A DNA stretch of 64,000 bases from Isoetes taiwanensis (Eukaryota > Streptophyta > Lycopodiopsida > Isoetales > Isoetaceae): the NCBI GenBank assembly GCA_021234155.1, contig JAJEKV010000033.1, forward strand, positions 2,519,454 to 2,583,453. The letters are read 5' to 3'. Within the stretch, counting starts at the first letter, position 1. Every line of letters begins with the position of its first letter. The notes beneath the pieces were generated by a model, which did no database searches, was not told the DNA's origin, and saw only the letters and a list, made by a program, of their open reading frames with translations. Shown here piece by piece: positions 1-10,287 of this stretch. A program made the position numbers and the translations under genes.

Positions 1-540
1 TCTTGGCTTATCGCCTTTCACCGATTGTACCCCTTTTGCCCTTGATCAAATAAAGCAGATAAAGAAATAGAACCAAATACTTAATCATAAACCAATGGTC
101 ATTATATATAATTCAAGTCATTCCTGTTACATAACTATGCATTATACAACTGCATACATGCTGATCTCAGCCCTCACATGTTTTAAAACTAAAACATAGC
201 ATAATCCTCGATAGTAGATAATAAGAAATGTCTATTAATTAATTCTGCATACACAGATTGAAGCTATGCCTCACTACTGGTTATGCATCATTATTACAGC
301 CAAACAAATCTGCAACATACCTCTTTATGCAAGCCCTCATAGTTTAGGTTCAGCAAAAACAAACCTTGGCTTGTGTGCAAGAGCACAGTTCTACTGCCCA
401 CCTTAATTTAAACTGGGCAAAGCAAAGTTATATCTATCTAATGTACACGAAAAAAAGATCCCTGCTAAGCCGCTTTGCATTCTGCCCTTGACTTACAGCC
501 ACATCCACTTCAGTCCATATTTCTTTAGACTTGAATGAAC
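1..540. other. AT-rich intergenic DNA, no gene seen
   Basis: I see no open reading frame of note, no LTR boundary and no RNA gene here. Composition is AT-rich with short homopolymer runs, ordinary for plant intergenic DNA. Confidence 0.5.
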
Positions 541-547
541 AAACATT

Positions 548-632
548 GTCGAGAAAGGCAGCTCAAAGCGAATAACACAGGTTTTAGGGCCTTTCTCGAC
601 TCGCAAGTCGAGAAAGGCAGCTCAGAGTAAAA
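548..632 (-). repeat. Palindromic repeat, reverse-orientation copy
   Basis: Two partial units starting with GTCGAGAAAGGCAGCTCA lie 59 bp apart (at 548 and 607). Between them is a near-perfect palindrome centred on CTCGACTCGCAAGTCGAG. The same repeat occurs at 12653-12778 in the opposite orientation, where the palindrome is perfect. Function unknown. Confidence 0.7.
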
Positions 633-739
633 AAAGGCAATTTCAAGGGCCAGAGATTATTTTTGCGGAGCATCATTTTATCTATCTTTCCATCTAATTT
701 TCCACCATAGTTTATTATTCTATCACATATTAGTACTTT

Positions 740-920
740 ATACTACCACAATTAGCATACAATTAGCACACAATTAGTACTTTATACTACCACAATTAGT
801 ATTAGCACACATTAGCATTTTTATACATTAGTACACATTAGTATTAGCACACATTAGTTTTAGCACACATTAGTATTAGCACACATTTAATGTGTGCTAA
901 TTAGCACACATTTAATGTGT
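740..920. repeat. Degenerate ATTAGCACAC-type tandem repeat
   Basis: Repeated short units related to ATTAGCACACATTAG and ACTTTATACTACCACAATTAG fill the stretch. It ends in two copies of AGCACACATTTAATGTGTG, each of which is itself an inverted repeat. This looks like slippage-expanded low-complexity DNA. Confidence 0.65.
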
Positions 921-1003
921 GTTAAATTTTTCCCTTAGAATAAGAATATATGCCTAGAAAACATGCACCATGGCAACATAATGTTTAACGTGTGAACATA
1001 GTA

Positions 1004-1239
1004 GGCACGGCCACATGTGCCATTTTATTACCCCCCTCCATATACGTTTCCCTATACGGGAGAGGAGGGGGCCTCCAAAAAGAGGAGAGCACCTCTAAAA
1101 ATGTCAAGGAAATGGAAAGGGAGGGGGGCAAAAAAAGGGGTACGAATATGTGACCTCCACATTAAAGTGGGGCGCTCCACCCCCTAAATTTGAAAAAGGG
1201 GCAGAGTGTACCTCAAAAAAAGGGTCATGTGGCCGTGCC
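1004..1239. mobile_element. Candidate MITE with TA target duplication
   Basis: The ends are perfect 14-bp inverted repeats (GGCACGGCCACATG at 1004-1017 and its complement at 1226-1239). The match continues imperfectly inward for several bases. Both ends are flanked by TA (1002-1003 and 1240-1241), as expected for a Tc1/mariner-type target duplication. The 236-bp interior is non-coding and purine/pyrimidine skewed. It is probably a non-autonomous DNA transposon. I do not recognise the family. Confidence 0.6.
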
Positions 1240-1241
1240 TA

Positions 1242-1980
1242 GTAGCACACACATAAAAAGAGAAAATGGGGACACGTCAAAATGTAATCCTATATTATTA
1301 GCATTTATTTTACACTTTCTTTTTTAACGTATTATTTTACCCCTTTTTTTCTAATACCCCGCCTTTTTTCCCCGCCCATGGTTGAATTTTAAAATTTGGT
1401 ACATACCTTTGAGACGAAGATCCTTTGTACCACTAGGACTCTTTGTTTCCGGAAGAAGCTCCATAGCCATAGCTTCCACCGGAGTTGACCCGCAACCAAA
1501 AGCTTCACTGTTGCAAATAAGCCACACCGCAGATTCGTGCTTGGATTTCGCAGCTGAGAGCCCAAGCAGCCTGTTGCACAATCAATCTGTTGTCTTTGCT
1601 TTATTATCCCAGATTTCTGTCTTCACCTTTAAACCGGTGCTTCCTATCCCCTCCGACCGGATCCAAAACCCGTCTGCTTTCAGCAAATCGATTCTCCTTC
1701 TCGCTTTTCTCCCTGGGCGCCGCTTCCTTTTATACCTCCTGTTCTTTTCCCCTGACGCGTTTTGCCCTTATCTGATTTGCTGCGTGTAACCTCTCAAACC
1801 GATCGATTAAACCGGTGCTTCATTCACAGCTATGGAGAGTCCGCTACAGAATCGAAGGGTTCCTTGAAAATCAGACTGGAAGGAAAGAATCGAGCAGATT
1901 GAGCAAAAGAAGGTATTCAAAGAACTGGAACCAAGGAAATGAACACGCCAACGAGATCCATCTACATATTCTCAGGTAAG
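1242..1980. other. Unassigned region, no supported gene
   Basis: Short open frames exist on both strands (for example 1382-1789 plus and 1351-1581 minus). They overlap each other in opposite senses and show no recognisable domain. They could be chance frames or remnants of a UTR. Confidence 0.4.
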
Positions 1981-1984
1981 ATCT

Positions 1985-2045
1985 GGACTGCTGCCATAGC
2001 CAACGGACTACCGCCATAGCCAACAGACTGCCGCCATGACCGAGC
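1985..2045 (+). repeat. Short tandem repeat, about 20-bp unit
   Basis: Three diverged units of about 20 bp, of the form GACTGCCGCCATAGCCAACA, run head to tail. Confidence 0.6.
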
Positions 2046-2499
2046 CGAGCTCAAGGTAAGATCTGCTTAAGTTTTTCTGCTCTGATTTCTGCTCTGATGT
2101 TGCTTTGATTTTTGCTCCGATTTCTGCCCGATCTACTTAACAGAACTCTATGCTTTTTGTCTGTCCACACTTCAAATCCCCTGTTCTTCAAAGATTTTGG
2201 GGGAAATGCAGGGCTCATTCCTGGAGCGCTTTATGATTGGACTAGAAGTAAATCCGGCAGTAGTGCACTACAAGTAAATCTGGCATCAGAATCACACTAG
2301 AAGCGAAGCCGCCGAATCTGAGGTTGAGGGGATTGCAAGCTCTTTTGCTTTCCCAGCCGCTTTACCTCTCAATCCCACATATAGAAGAATGAGGAACTGG
2401 AAGCGGCTTTGTTTGTACAAGCCTTTTTATAAATGCCAGTAGCTTTTCTTCCCGTTTATTGTCGTTTATCTCATGTTGAATGTCGCAGTCGTTGCTAGC

Positions 2500-2600
2500 G
2501 CAGAGTCAATCCTGCTCAAGAGGGACAAATCCTGCTCAAGTGGGTATGGTACCACGAATCCTGCTCAAGTCGGTATGGTACCCACGAATCGGCCCCCTCT
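2500..2600 (+). repeat. Tandem repeat around AATCCTGCTCAAG
   Basis: The motif AATCCTGCTCAAG appears three times. The last two copies are followed by GGTATGGTACC. A separate GC palindrome, CTCGCCTCGCGAGGCGAG, follows just downstream near 2629. Confidence 0.65.
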
Positions 2601-2699
2601 GTGAATGGCTTTCTGAACCCAGCCATTCTCGCCTCGCGAGGCGAGTAAAAAAATTTCATTGTAATTATATTTGATTAAAAAAATTTCATTGTAATTATT

Positions 2700-2775
2700 A
2701 ATACTTATATATTTATTTAATAATAATAATAATAATAATTATTTTTTATTTTATTTTATTTTTATTTTGGAGGAG
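2700..2775. repeat. (TAA)n and (TTTTA)n low-complexity tract
   Basis: A run of TAA trinucleotides is followed by TTTTA-type repeats, directly upstream of the polypyrimidine tract. Confidence 0.8.
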
Positions 2776-2780
2776 GTGGG

Positions 2781-3062
2781 GGAAGACCCTTGCCCCCCTT
2801 TGCCCCTCCCTCTCCTCCTTTGCCCCTTTTGCTCTTCTCTACCCTCCCTCCCCCATCCCTTCTTCCCTCCCCCTCCCCCTCCCCTCCCCCCCCCTTCCCC
2901 CCCCTTTCCCTCCCCTTCTTCCAACGTATCCCCTCCCCGTCCTCCTTTGCCCCTGCCTCTTCTTCCAACTTAGCCCCTTCCCCTCTTCAACCTGTGGCCC
3001 CTCCCTTCTTCTCCTCCTACCCTTCTCCTTATCAAGGTGTGCCCCCTCTCCCTCCCCCTCAA
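2781..3062 (+). repeat. Polypyrimidine tract of about 280 bp
   Basis: The plus strand is almost purely C and T (runs such as CCCTCCCCCTCC), so the minus strand is almost purely purine. Long open frames on both strands are a by-product of this composition and encode only proline/leucine/serine or glycine/arginine/glutamate strings. Such tracts can form triplex DNA. No gene is supported. Confidence 0.85.
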
Positions 3063-3214
3063 TCTGAATTCTCTTTAGTATTAGTCTGAATTCTCTTTGT
3101 GTGTGATGTGTAATTCTATTCAAGCATTCAATTCAGAATTTTTTTTTCAAGAAATGAGTCCCATTTTCAGTCCGAGTCCCAAAATTCGAGATTTGTCCCA
3201 CTTTAATTAAATAT

Positions 3215-6200
3215 GACTTAGGTAAAGAAGTTGTTCCTATCATGCAGTGTATGTCTAGTAAGCGGCTGCTCAAGTGCATAAAGAGTGAGCTGGTAGCATA
3301 TATCTTCAAGCTTCAGATCGAAGAGCCCGAGCCAGAAGAAAGCAAGGAAGATAAGGTGCTCAGTAAATTACCAAGGCAGATAGCTAAATTGGTAAAGGAG
3401 TTCCATGATCTCTTCCCAGACGAGATCAAGCAGATTCCTCCTTACAGGGGAGTCGAGTGTGGGATAGCACTCGAACCAGGTACGAAGCCGACGAGCAAGG
3501 CTTTGTACAGGATGACGACGCAAGAGCTGACCGAGTTGAAGAATTGCAGGAGTTGCTTGACCTAGGGTTCATTAGACCTAGTGTCTCACCATTTGGGGCA
3601 CCCATTCTTTTTGTGAAAAAGAAGGATGGTAACTTGAGGATGTGCATAGATTATAGGCAGTTGAACAAGCACACTATCAAGAATAAGTATGCACTCCCCA
3701 GATCGGACGATCTGATGGAGCAGCTCCAAGGGGCGAAGGTTTTCTCCAAGATAGACCTGAGGTCGGGGTACCATCAGATCAGGATTAAGGAAGAAGATGT
3801 CCACAAAACAGCATTCAGGACCAGGTATGGGCATTACGAGTTCACAGTAATGCCATTAGGCTTGTCAAACGCCCCAGCAACGTTCATGAGGCTTATGAAC
3901 GACATCTTCAGGAAGTTTTTGGATACTTTTGTGATAGTATTCTTTGATGATATTCTGGTGTACAGCAAATCCCTTGAAGAGCATGTACAACACCTAAGGA
4001 AAGTGCTCGAGAAGCTAAGGAGGCACCAAATGTACGCTAAGTTGTCGAAGTGCCACTTCGCAACGGAAAGGGTGGAATACCTGGGTCATGTGATCTCATT
4101 AGAGGGGATTTCGACGGATCCTGCCAAGATCGAAGCAGTCATACAGTGGCCGGCGCCGAAGAACATCCATGAGGTTAGAAGCTTTTTCGGCCTAGCAGGG
4201 TACTACAGGAAGTTCGTGAAGAACTTTGCAAACATAGCGGCCCCGCTAACGGATTTGACGAGGGCGAAAAAAGTAAAGGATTGGGCAGATCATTGGCAGA
4301 AGAAAGCCCAAGCAGGATTCGAGATGTTGAAGGAAGCTTTGACAACTGCCTCCGTCTTGACCCTGCCCGACCCAGAAAAGGACAAGCTTGTGGCGACAGA
4401 CGCAAGTAAGATTGCCACAGGCGCAGTGCTCATGCAGGAAGAGCGGGTTATAGCCTATGACTCCCGAAAAATGAACGACGCCGAGACGCGCTACCCGACG
4501 CATGATCAAGAGTTGCTTGCAGTTGTCAGAGCACTAAGAATTTGGAGGCACTACCTGTTGGGGAGGAAGTTCCAGTTGGACACGGATCATGTTCACGCAA
4601 CCACATCTCAAGCTGAGGCAGCGAAGGTGGATGGAGTTCCTCGAAGAGTATGACTTTGATATAATCTATAAGCCGGGGAAGCTCAATGTGGTAGCAGAGC
4701 GCTTTCAAGGCATCCTCTGACAACAAGAGTGCACTGCAATGCAATTTTGACGCTCTCTAGCGACTTCCGGGAAGAAGATCGAAGAAACCTTGCCAACAGA
4801 TGCAGACTTCAAGGAAGTGTGGGCGAGCTTGTGCAAGGAGGCAAGAACAAATAAGGAGAGGGAGACCTTCAAGAATTTTAAGAAGGAAGGTAACCTTTTG
4901 TACCATAAGAACAAGTTGTGTGTGCCTGAATCATCTGGAGTGAGGAAGTTGATTCTCCACGACACCCACAACAGTCCAATAGCTGGCCACGCGGGATTTA
5001 TGAAGACATATTTCAAAGTGCGCAGCAGCTATTATTGGCCAGGGATGAAGAAGCAGATAGCTCGCTACATCAAAGAGTGTCAGCTGTGTCAACAGACGAA
5101 GGCAGAGCAGCTTCGAATTCCAGGGGCATTGGAACCATTAGCAGTGCCGAATGCTAAGTGGGAAGTCATTAGTATGGACTTCATAACAGGGCTGTCAAGG
5201 ACAGTAAGAGGAAAGGATGCCCTGATAGTTGTGGTCGACAAGTTGTCGAAGATGGCACACTTTGTGCTTGCAGGACTACCGACACAGCCTTGGATACAAC
5301 GAATCTCTTCACCAAGGAAATCTTCAGGCTCCATGGCATGCCGAGAGAGATCATCTCCGACAGAGACCCGAAGTTCATGAGTGCATTTTGGCAGGATCTT
5401 TTTGCGACGATTCAGACGAAGCTCTCCATGAGCACGGCCTATCATCCTCAGACGGATGGGCAAACGGAACGGACCAACAGAATTTTGGAAGATATGCTAC
5501 GAAACTATGTCTGGAACAAGCAGAGTAAGTGGGAAGATTATATTCACTTGGTTGAGTTCGCTTATAATAGCACCAAGCAGGAATCATCCCAGATGTCGCC
5601 GTTCATGATCAACTACGGCTACCAATGTCTAACTCCAGACACCTGGCACAATCCTGTGTCAAAAGTAGAGATTTCGCAGCAAATGTTGGCCGACATGCAG
5701 CAACTGGTGGAAGAGGTCCGAGGATATCTTCTTGCAGCAAGGAGTCGACAAAAGAGCGTCGCCGACTGGCGACAACGTATGGCTCAAAATCAAAGTGAAG
5801 CAGGCGAAGCTCCGCATCGGAAATTGCAAGAAGCTTGCTCCAAGGTGGGCTGGCCCTTTCAGAATAGCCAAGAGAGTAGGTAATCAATCCTACAAGTTAG
5901 AGCTGCCAGCACACCTAAAGATTCATAAAGTCTTCCACGTGAGTTTGTTGAAGAAGCATACTCCAAATCCAGATGAAGTTTTGGACACTCCAACGTTGTT
6001 GGAAATGACAGAAGAGTAGCTGGAGATAGTTCTAGAATTGATTCTTGATAAAGCCTTCAAGAAAACAAGGAGATCAGAGTTTCTCCAATATTTGGTCAAG
6101 TAGAAACACTTGCCGGTGGAAGACGCGACATGGGTACTTAAGAAAGACCTAGTAAAGCAGTACCCACAGTTTATGGAGCAATGGGACGGCAAGGTCATCT

Positions 6201-6238
6201 TCGAAGAAATCGGCTCAGGCATGTCCATTTGTGCTTAG
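3215..6238 (+). pseudogene. Element A: Ty3/gypsy pol fragment (RT-RNaseH-INT-chromodomain)
   Basis: This is the 3' part of a chromovirus polyprotein, cut at its 5' end near 3215. In order it shows the protease-RT linker (PIMQCMSSK), reverse transcriptase with the FFDDILVYS catalytic box near 3940, and RNase H ([17 protein letters not shown] near 4585). Integrase follows with an HHCC zinc finger (HDTHNSPIAGH ... CQLCQQTK), core residues in ISMDFI, SDRDPKF and TERTNRILEDM, then a chromodomain-like end (LQYLVK ... LPVEDATWVLKKDL). Frameshifts lie near 3555, 4580-4640, 4700-4760, 5280 and 5790. In-frame TAG stops lie near 6017 and 6100. The element is therefore inactive, but it is better preserved than copies B and D. 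Gag and the 5' LTR are missing. The 3' LTR follows at 7079. Confidence 0.95.
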
Positions 6239-7065
6239 ATTAATTTCTTGTGTAGTTAAGATTAATCTACGCATGCAGCCTATGCTAGGTATGGGTTGCA
6301 TGCATTGTTACCGATGATGAGACCACTACGGTGATCTCTAGGACGTGGTGTAATGTCATTGTGGGCATGACCGCGGTTTTGCTTGAATAAGTTGGAAGGT
6401 AGATTAAAAAGTCTACTTCCGTCCCACGGAAGTAGATGACCTCGAGAGATAAGAGGCCATTCAGGTATGCATTGATAGGAAAGCACCTCTAGTCAATGCC
6501 TACGGGAAGGACTAAAGGTGTTGGCATGAGTGTCATCCTAGGCATTATAGGGCGCTGTCTCCACGGCCACGATGGAAGAAGCATCCTCTTCCTACGCCGG
6601 GAGATTAGTCATGCATCCATTTAGTTAATTAGATGGGTGGTTACCTTATAACCATAATTCTATTAATAATTAAAATGGTACTAACGTCGTGTCGACCTGC
6701 AGGCCAATAGAGCGCTCCGAAGGGCAAGGAGGTCGAGCTACGAAGACTTGCAACACAAATTTTGTTGGAATGTGTTGCAAGGAATGAAGAGTACCTCGAA
6801 GGATAATTGTATATGAAATTGTTAAATTTTGATAAACATAAATGTTGTGTTAAGTAAGGCTAATAAGTACCTTGTTTTAATGAAGTTACGAATTGATAAG
6901 TTATTGAATAAAGTAATGTCGTAATAATGTTTTAAAAGTATTACCTTGAAGTAATTCTAATAATTGTATAAGTATGATAGTAATAAATTGTATGCATCAA
7001 GTCGATTGCAGGATAAGAAGATCCCAAGGTGGGGAGACCCACGATGCTGCGGACAGCATCATTTC
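6239..7065 (+). other. Element A: 3' untranslated region before the LTR
   Basis: This non-coding stretch is shared with element B (about 42930-43750) and fragment D (63690-64000), for example the block GAGACCACTACGGTGATCTC. It is part of the retrotransposon. AAGGTGGGGAGA occurs twice near the end; the second copy is the polypurine tract. Confidence 0.75.
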
Positions 7066-7078
7066 AAGGTGGGGAGAA
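7066..7078 (+). other. Element A: polypurine tract
   Basis: AAGGTGGGGAGAA sits immediately before the LTR start TGTGACATTCC, the usual place for the plus-strand primer of an LTR retrotransposon. Confidence 0.8.
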
Positions 7079-8657
7079 TGTGACATTCCAGCACAGTATA
7101 CGGTCCCAGGACGTATACTGTACTGCCTCGTCACGCATACACGCCATCCCAATTGACATGTACGCCGACATGTAGCCAAGCAAGTAGCACCCTAGGGGGC
7201 AACTTGCAAGTGTGCACACATTTAATTATGTGCACAATTACCCATGTGTACACATTTATCCATGTGGACACTTTATGCCACTTAGTTAATAAAGGCAAGT
7301 GGGCCACACCATTTATCCCACATGCTCAAAGGGATAATGGGAAACCCTAGCCCTAACCCTTAGTCTATATAAGTATAGGGAACCCTAACTTTCTATTTTT
7401 GTCCACAGCCTTCTAGAACTCTGTTTTGCTTGATCCAAGAGCCCATCTCGCCTCCCAAAGTCTGTCTGAGCAGCCTAACTCAGCAGCTTCCCTTTCTAGC
7501 TTCATCTTCGAGTAGATCTGTAGCATGGATGCGTTCAGAGCAGGAGGAGCAAGCCAAGGATCAGGTATTTTGTCAATTCAATAGTCTAATCCGCCTCCCA
7601 GATATAGAATAAGTAGGTTTGGCCTATTGAATTGCCCATAGCAGCCATCTAGATCTCTAGATACCAAGCCATAACTAAAGAACCTAACTCTGTGATTTAG
7701 ATTAAATCTCATTCTTTAGTTCTTCTATGATATGTATGTGATGATGATCTCTGTGGACTCATTGTATTGGGAAGGGGGGGTAGAGGCCTTAAAAGCCTAG
7801 TAGTATGATGCTCCTAGCCAACCCTCTTTAATGCACTATTAAATTCGGCCTGTGTACAAGAACCAAACCTGGTTGTGGGTGAAGGGGCCAGACTAGCTTA
7901 CAAGGAGGTTCATGTCCTGACTCATGATCATGTCCCTCTGGTAGTAATACTTATCGGGGACTATTGTGGACTAGACCTAATGCTCTGCCACTGCGTGCGG
8001 GCTTTGCATGGGTTCGACACTCTTGGGGTGGTGGACACCTTCCATGGAGTTCAGTCGAGTACGGGCAGTGGCCCTCTAGCGCCTTGAGTCAGCATGCCAA
8101 CCTCTGGTGGGAGCAATCCCTACCTGCCCCATCGGAACTGGGGAGATGAAACCCAGGAATAGCCCCTTTGGCTATGCATCCGGCGGGCTACAGTCAAGTC
8201 CCAACACTTTTCAACCTACTCTGCAAAGTGTGCACAGGAGGGGCGGATGGAGTGGACTACCCTAAGCCATGTTCTTATGCCAACCAAATCCATTGCCATG
8301 AATTTTGTCTGCAATGATCTCTGGAGACCCAAGCCGTCAGTCATCCCCTTGAGTCGGAGCCTTGGGTAGGATCCCCATATGTGATGTGCTGATCTCTGTC
8401 TATGCAGATATGTGGTGAGCCATCCTTCGTGATGGTCATGTGATGTGATATTATATACTGACATGTATGTTTACGCTTCCGCAACTAGGTAGGCCCTGAA
8501 AGAAGACAGGGTAAAATGACCCCTTCATTCTTCCCACTGGAACTCATCAAGGTTGCAGTGACACGTGGAGGGCCTTGTATCAGCATGGAGATGGTATGGG
8601 GGATGAACTCCTGTTTGTATACGATGAGTGCACTGTATATGAGTAGGGGACGTCACA
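7079..8657 (+). repeat. Element A: 3' LTR (1,579 bp)
   Basis: The LTR runs from TGTGACATTCC to GGGGACGTCACA. The termini are near-perfect inverted repeats (TGTGACGT/ACGTCACA type). A TATA box (TATATAAG, 7366-7373) lies about 290 bp in, just after telobox-like AAACCCTAG (about 7342) and CCCTAACCC. The LTR at 55841-57288 is the same family. The right end abuts a minus-strand gypsy pol sequence directly (LQELL codons from 8658), so this element inserted into another retrotransposon. Confidence 0.85.
7366..7373 (+). promoter_or_regulatory. TATA box in LTR of element A
   Basis: TATATAAG follows AAACCCTAGCCCTAACCC inside the LTR. Position and context fit the U3 promoter. Not tested. Confidence 0.55.
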
Positions 8658-10010
8658 GAAGCTCTTGCAACGGTTTCTTGAGCTCTATTAGTTCAGGGGT
8701 ACTCATCCTGTATGAAGCCTTACTGGTAGGCTTGGTGCCTGGTTCTAGGGTAATTTCACATTCCACGCCTCTAAAGAGTGGCAATCGATGAATCTCATCC
8801 GAAAAGAGGTCATGGTATTCTCGAAGAACAAGTGCTATTGCTGGAGGCAAGCTATCAATAACTTCATCTTTTTTGGACTTGGCGTCTATTGAAGCAAGCC
8901 GAATGAGGCAAACAACCTGAGACTTCTTGATAGCCCTATCCAACTGACATAATGAGATGCATTGCATAATTGGAATATTTGGTTTACCTGCTATGGTCAA
9001 CCGGGCTCCATTGGCTGCATTGAAGGTAACTTCTCGCTTCTCACAATCAATGTTTGCCTTTGCGGCAGCCAAAAATTCCATACCACAATAAGGTCATATC
9101 GGCCAATATCCATGATCTCGGCCCCTAGAGCAACGGGTGCTCCTGGCAACTGAATGTTCAAATTGATGCGACGACCCTTTGTGTGGCGCACGGCCCCACT
9201 AGCCAGTGTGACTGGACGTGGCTTTGACTTCAAGGGAGTGAGCTGCAAAACTTCTGCCGTTCTAGCGGAGGCAAAATTGTGTGTACTACCCATATCCATG
9301 AGAATAATCAAGGCTTTACTGTCTACTTGGCCAACCGTAGAGATGACAGAAGGTTGACTATCTGCTTGTCCGGTCTCAATAGCGGCATAAATATGAGACT
9401 CACCTTGGATATAGTCTGGTTCCTCGTCCTCAGCAACACTTTCCGGGTCACAAGCCTCCCAGTTCACCTCGGCAAGCGCAGCTTGGGCAGCCTGGGTAAT
9501 ATAGGGGCAGTCCGTCATACGGTGTCCCGGTCGGAAACACTGGTAACAAGCCTTGTCCCTGCGCAACTGCTCGCGAGCCTCCTTTGGGATTGCTTGAAGA
9601 ATGTCTCGGACAACTCCCCTGGTAATAGTAGACTTATCTGGGACCGTGAAGGAGACCCTCCCTTACACAGCGCACCAAATCATATTTGAGCCCGGCCTGG
9701 TTAATGTGATCCCGATACTCGAAAGTGGGGGTTATAACTAAGAGGTTGAACAGATTGTTCATCGCCTAATAGAGCTCCCATAAATGATCGTCCACATCCA
9801 GGAATGCCCGCTCGTTGGAGTAGTCCCAGTAGGACCAGCTTTGTTGCAGGGTGCGTCGCAAGTTTCGGGCAGCTTGGTCACGGAGGAGCGTAACTATTTC
9901 CCACGCTTTAGTGGTGTCATACGGCACCTCTGTCCCTGCAACAGACCCCGCAATAGATGTACAATCAACAAGTCATTCCTTATAGTGGAAATTCATCAAG
10001 AAGAGAGATA
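8658..10010 (-). pseudogene. Element Y: gag C-terminus, protease and linker
   Basis: Read from 10010 leftwards. A gag capsid-like stretch contains the words WSYWDYSNERAF and LVITPTFEYRDHINQ. A CCHC zinc knuckle (CYQCFRPGHRMTDC, CX2CX4HX4C) follows near 9540. An aspartic-protease domain then has MDMGSTHNF at the active site. That site normally reads D-T/S-G, so methionine at the second position suggests loss of activity. The linker before reverse transcriptase ([16 protein letters not shown]) ends at LQELL. The frame is broken several times, including a stop after DDHLWELY. The left end is interrupted by the LTR of element A. Confidence 0.88.
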
Positions 10011-10287
10011 AATAATATAGGAAGACCAAAATTTGTATTAGAGAGGGCATAAAAATGCCTATACAATAGTAGATGTATTGTAACGGCCGAAGGCCATACT
10101 GTATAATCCCAAAGAATTACATTCAGGAACTAGGTCCTGCATCCCGATCCATTGGTGTAGGAGGTAGTGGTGGCTGACGATGGCGCAACAGAGTAACCCC
10201 TGGGTCGACGGTGCTGGCGGCAAGAGAAGCAATCTCTGGTGGGTATGCAGCGGCCAAAGGGGTGGCCACAAGGAGCTTCATGCTCAT

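Noticed and set aside
740-920. Possible CRISPR-like array of short repeats
   Set aside because: Units are degenerate, AT-rich and without unique spacers, and the genome is eukaryotic.
1382-1789. 135-codon plus-strand frame with a hydrophobic end
   Set aside because: It overlaps an equally plausible minus-strand frame, matches no family I know and has no supporting promoter or splice context.
2762-3123. Long open frames on both strands rich in Pro/Leu/Ser or Gly/Arg/Glu
   Set aside because: They are a direct product of the polypyrimidine tract. The same DNA is open in several frames and no domain is present.
7430-8791. Several 60-90 codon frames such as 7875-8087
   Set aside because: They lie inside the LTR. 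Homologous LTRs do not keep them open.
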